Program-made: the position numbers and the translations under genes
Origin: UBA7359 sp964523895
GTDB taxonomy: Bacteria; Pseudomonadota; Gammaproteobacteria; Eutrophobiales; Eutrophobiaceae
Reading direction: 5' to 3'
NCBI GenBank assembly: GCA_964523895.1
Contig: CAZGBJ010000011.1
Location: 1 to 64,000, forward strand
DNA: 64,000 nt
The notes under the pieces: model-generated
Databases searched by the model: none
Told to the model about the DNA's origin: nothing
Seen by the model: only the letters and a program-made list of their open reading frames with translations
In this document: piece by piece, positions 62,668-64,000 of the stretch
Position numbering within the stretch: the first letter of the stretch is position 1
Layout: each line of letters begins with the position of its first letter

Positions 62668-63366
62668 ATGAGAACAAAGCAATTATTAAAATGGAGTGTT
62701 TTGTTATATTTTTGTTTGCTGTCTTTTGTCTATGCACATGATAATGAACCACTATTCAACCAGGTAAATTTACAGGCTCAATCTGAGCGAGATATCCCGA
62801 ATGATCAACTGATCGTATTACTTAGTGTTGAGGAAGAAGGAAAGGAAGCTGCGAAGATAGCAAACAAGATAAATCAAGATATGAAATGGGCCCTGAATAA
62901 GCTTGAAAAACACAATGATATTGAATCACGTACACAGGCTTATAATACTTATCCGATTTATGACAAACGCACTGTCATTGCCTGGCGTGCAATACAACAA
63001 TTGGAAATCAAGAGTACTAATATTACACTTCTATCGGAAGTCATCGGAAAATTGCAGGAGCGATTGCAGGTAAAAAGTATGCGTTTCAGTCCTACGCGTG
63101 GAACTCGTGCTCAATATGAGAATGAATTAATTGAAGAAGCAATGATTGCATTCAAACAGCGAATTGAAGTTATAAAAAAACACATGGATGAAAAGAATGT
63201 ACGTATTATTAATGTACATGTGAATACAGGTGGCGGCCACTCAAGACCTGTCTATGCAGAAAATAGAATGATGGCTATGGATTCGATGACAAAATCAGCG
63301 CCTGCGGTAGAAGCGGGAACAAGTAAATTAACAGTTACTATTAATGGCAGCGTTCAGTTTTTTTAA
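62668..63366 (+). CDS. exported SIMPL domain protein
   Basis: 232 residues. A signal peptide (LLYFCLLSFVYA-HDNEP) precedes a SIMPL (DUF541) domain, with YNTYPIYDKRTVIAWRAIQQ and FSPTRGTRAQYENELIEEAM. Role unknown; likely periplasmic. GGAG lies ahead of the ATG, 18 bases after actP. Confidence 0.87.
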   Translation: MRTKQLLKWSVLLYFCLLSFVYAHDNEPLFNQVNLQAQSERDIPNDQLIVLLSVEEEGKEAAKIANKINQDMKWALNKLEKHNDIESRTQAYNTYPIYDKRTVIAWRAIQQLEIKSTNITLLSEVIGKLQERLQVKSMRFSPTRGTRAQYENELIEEAMIAFKQRIEVIKKHMDEKNVRIINVHVNTGGGHSRPVYAENRMMAMDSMTKSAPAVEAGTSKLTVTINGSVQFF

Positions 63367-63440
63367 TGTGTTCTTATTGTATTTTGCTAATAATTAATAG
63401 AGAAAGCATTGAAACCAATTGTGTAATAGAAATAGGCATA

Positions 63441-64000
63441 TCAATATTTTACTGATATTGAACCTTTTATTTTTTTGTTGGTTTTTATGAGTGATGTCAA
63501 ATTGTCATCAGTTATAGCAAGAATATTTTCATATTTTTTTTGTAGATTAAAAGGTGTCAATTTTGGGTTTTCACGACCACGTATTATTCCAAAAAAATTA
63601 TACTCTTTACCAAATACGTTCTGCATCTTTTCTTTTGTATAAAATTCTTGTCTAGTGGGCTCGTTAAATTCAAATATTATTACAGGCCTAAAATTCGCTA
63701 TAGTGTTCTTCAGCCCGATTAAAACCTTTTTTTCATGTCCTTCGACATCAATTTTAATTGCCGATGGTTGAATATTATTTTCTTCGAATATGCGATCTCC
63801 TATTTTTATAGGCAGAGTAACAGAAGAGGCTTCTTCGTTGCTTTCGTTAACTATGAAACTTCCCATGCCATAATTATTATTCGGTGGTATTTGATAGGGT
63901 AATTCGGTTGAATTGTCTGAAAGGCCAAAATCGAAGATATTAATATGTTTTATCTCATTAATAGCTAAATTGTGTTTAGCTTTCTCCCTAACGGGTTCCC
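63441..64000 (-). CDS. FkbM family methyltransferase, N-terminus cut by the window edge
   Basis: The reading frame stays open from 63866 to the right edge, so the gene is partial and at least 186 residues long. IKIDVEGHEKKVLIGLKNTI is the FkbM signature, and the upstream part contains EPVREKAKHNLAINEIKHIN and FGLSDNSTELPYQ. Such enzymes O-methylate sugars in surface polysaccharides or natural products. The gene is very AT-rich compared with its neighbours. Confidence 0.85.
   Translation of the reverse strand, partial: EPVREKAKHNLAINEIKHINIFDFGLSDNSTELPYQIPPNNNYGMGSFIVNESNEEASSVTLPIKIGDRIFEENNIQPSAIKIDVEGHEKKVLIGLKNTIANFRPVIIFEFNEPTRQEFYTKEKMQNVFGKEYNFFGIIRGRENPKLTPFNLQKKYENILAITDDNLTSLIKTNKKIKGSISVKY

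Overview
The window is a low-GC stretch of a gammaproteobacterial chromosome. The evidence is order as well as content: rhlB lies divergent to trxA-rho, LptM sits before lysA, DUF4124 genes precede ntrBC, and the block mnmG-rsmG-parA-parB-atpIBEFHAGDC-glmU is typical of the neighbourhood of a gammaproteobacterial replication origin. No rRNA, tRNA, CRISPR array or complete insertion sequence was found. I cannot name the genus.

Layout. 1-2.4 kb: a small membrane-protein gene with integron-cassette-like flanks, a 160 bp inverted-repeat element, and two conserved genes of unknown function. 2.4-7.7 kb: rho, trxA, rhlB, a carboxylesterase, lptM, lysA. 7.7-9.1 kb: an accessory patch with one DUF2971 gene between inverted palindromic modules. 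9.1-16.1 kb: nitrogen control, with a eukaryote-type glutamine synthetase (GSII) behind a sigma-54 promoter and two NtrC-type sites, a Ser/Thr kinase, two DUF4124 proteins and NtrB/NtrC. 16.3-25 kb: hemB, a fatty-acid-hydroxylase-like protein with an ArsM-like methyltransferase, folD, plsC, gmhB, glyS, glyQ. 25-33.7 kb: an unknown gene, a lone Hpt protein, a GldA/F/G-type ABC export cluster with a DUF4340 protein, and a large kinase fused to a formylglycine-enzyme-like domain. 33.7-38.7 kb: a 3-hydroxyisobutyrate-dehydrogenase-like enzyme, a mobile GxxExxY element, an M20 peptidase, two lipoproteins (one a cupredoxin), a thioredoxin-like protein and a gamma-carbonic anhydrase. 38.9-45.4 kb: a three-gene operon for a large secreted protein, a small exported protein and a predicted outer-membrane barrel, which I recognise as no known system. 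45.5-58.7 kb: the origin-proximal block. 58.7-64 kb: nitrilase-family protein, RraA, a glycine-zipper protein, a DUF485/ActP acetate-uptake pair, a SIMPL protein, and an FkbM methyltransferase cut by the window edge.

Dispersed repeats tie the window together. One family (arms close to GCCACAGAGNNCACAGAG) occurs four times. Three copies are gene-free intergenic inverted repeats. The fourth encloses a GxxExxY gene whose stop codon lies in the repeat arm. A second palindromic family flanks the DUF2971 gene in inverted orientation. The best candidates for undescribed biology are the 38.9-45.4 kb envelope operon, with a strict 13-residue Cys-x4-Cys repeat, and the GxxExxY repeat element.
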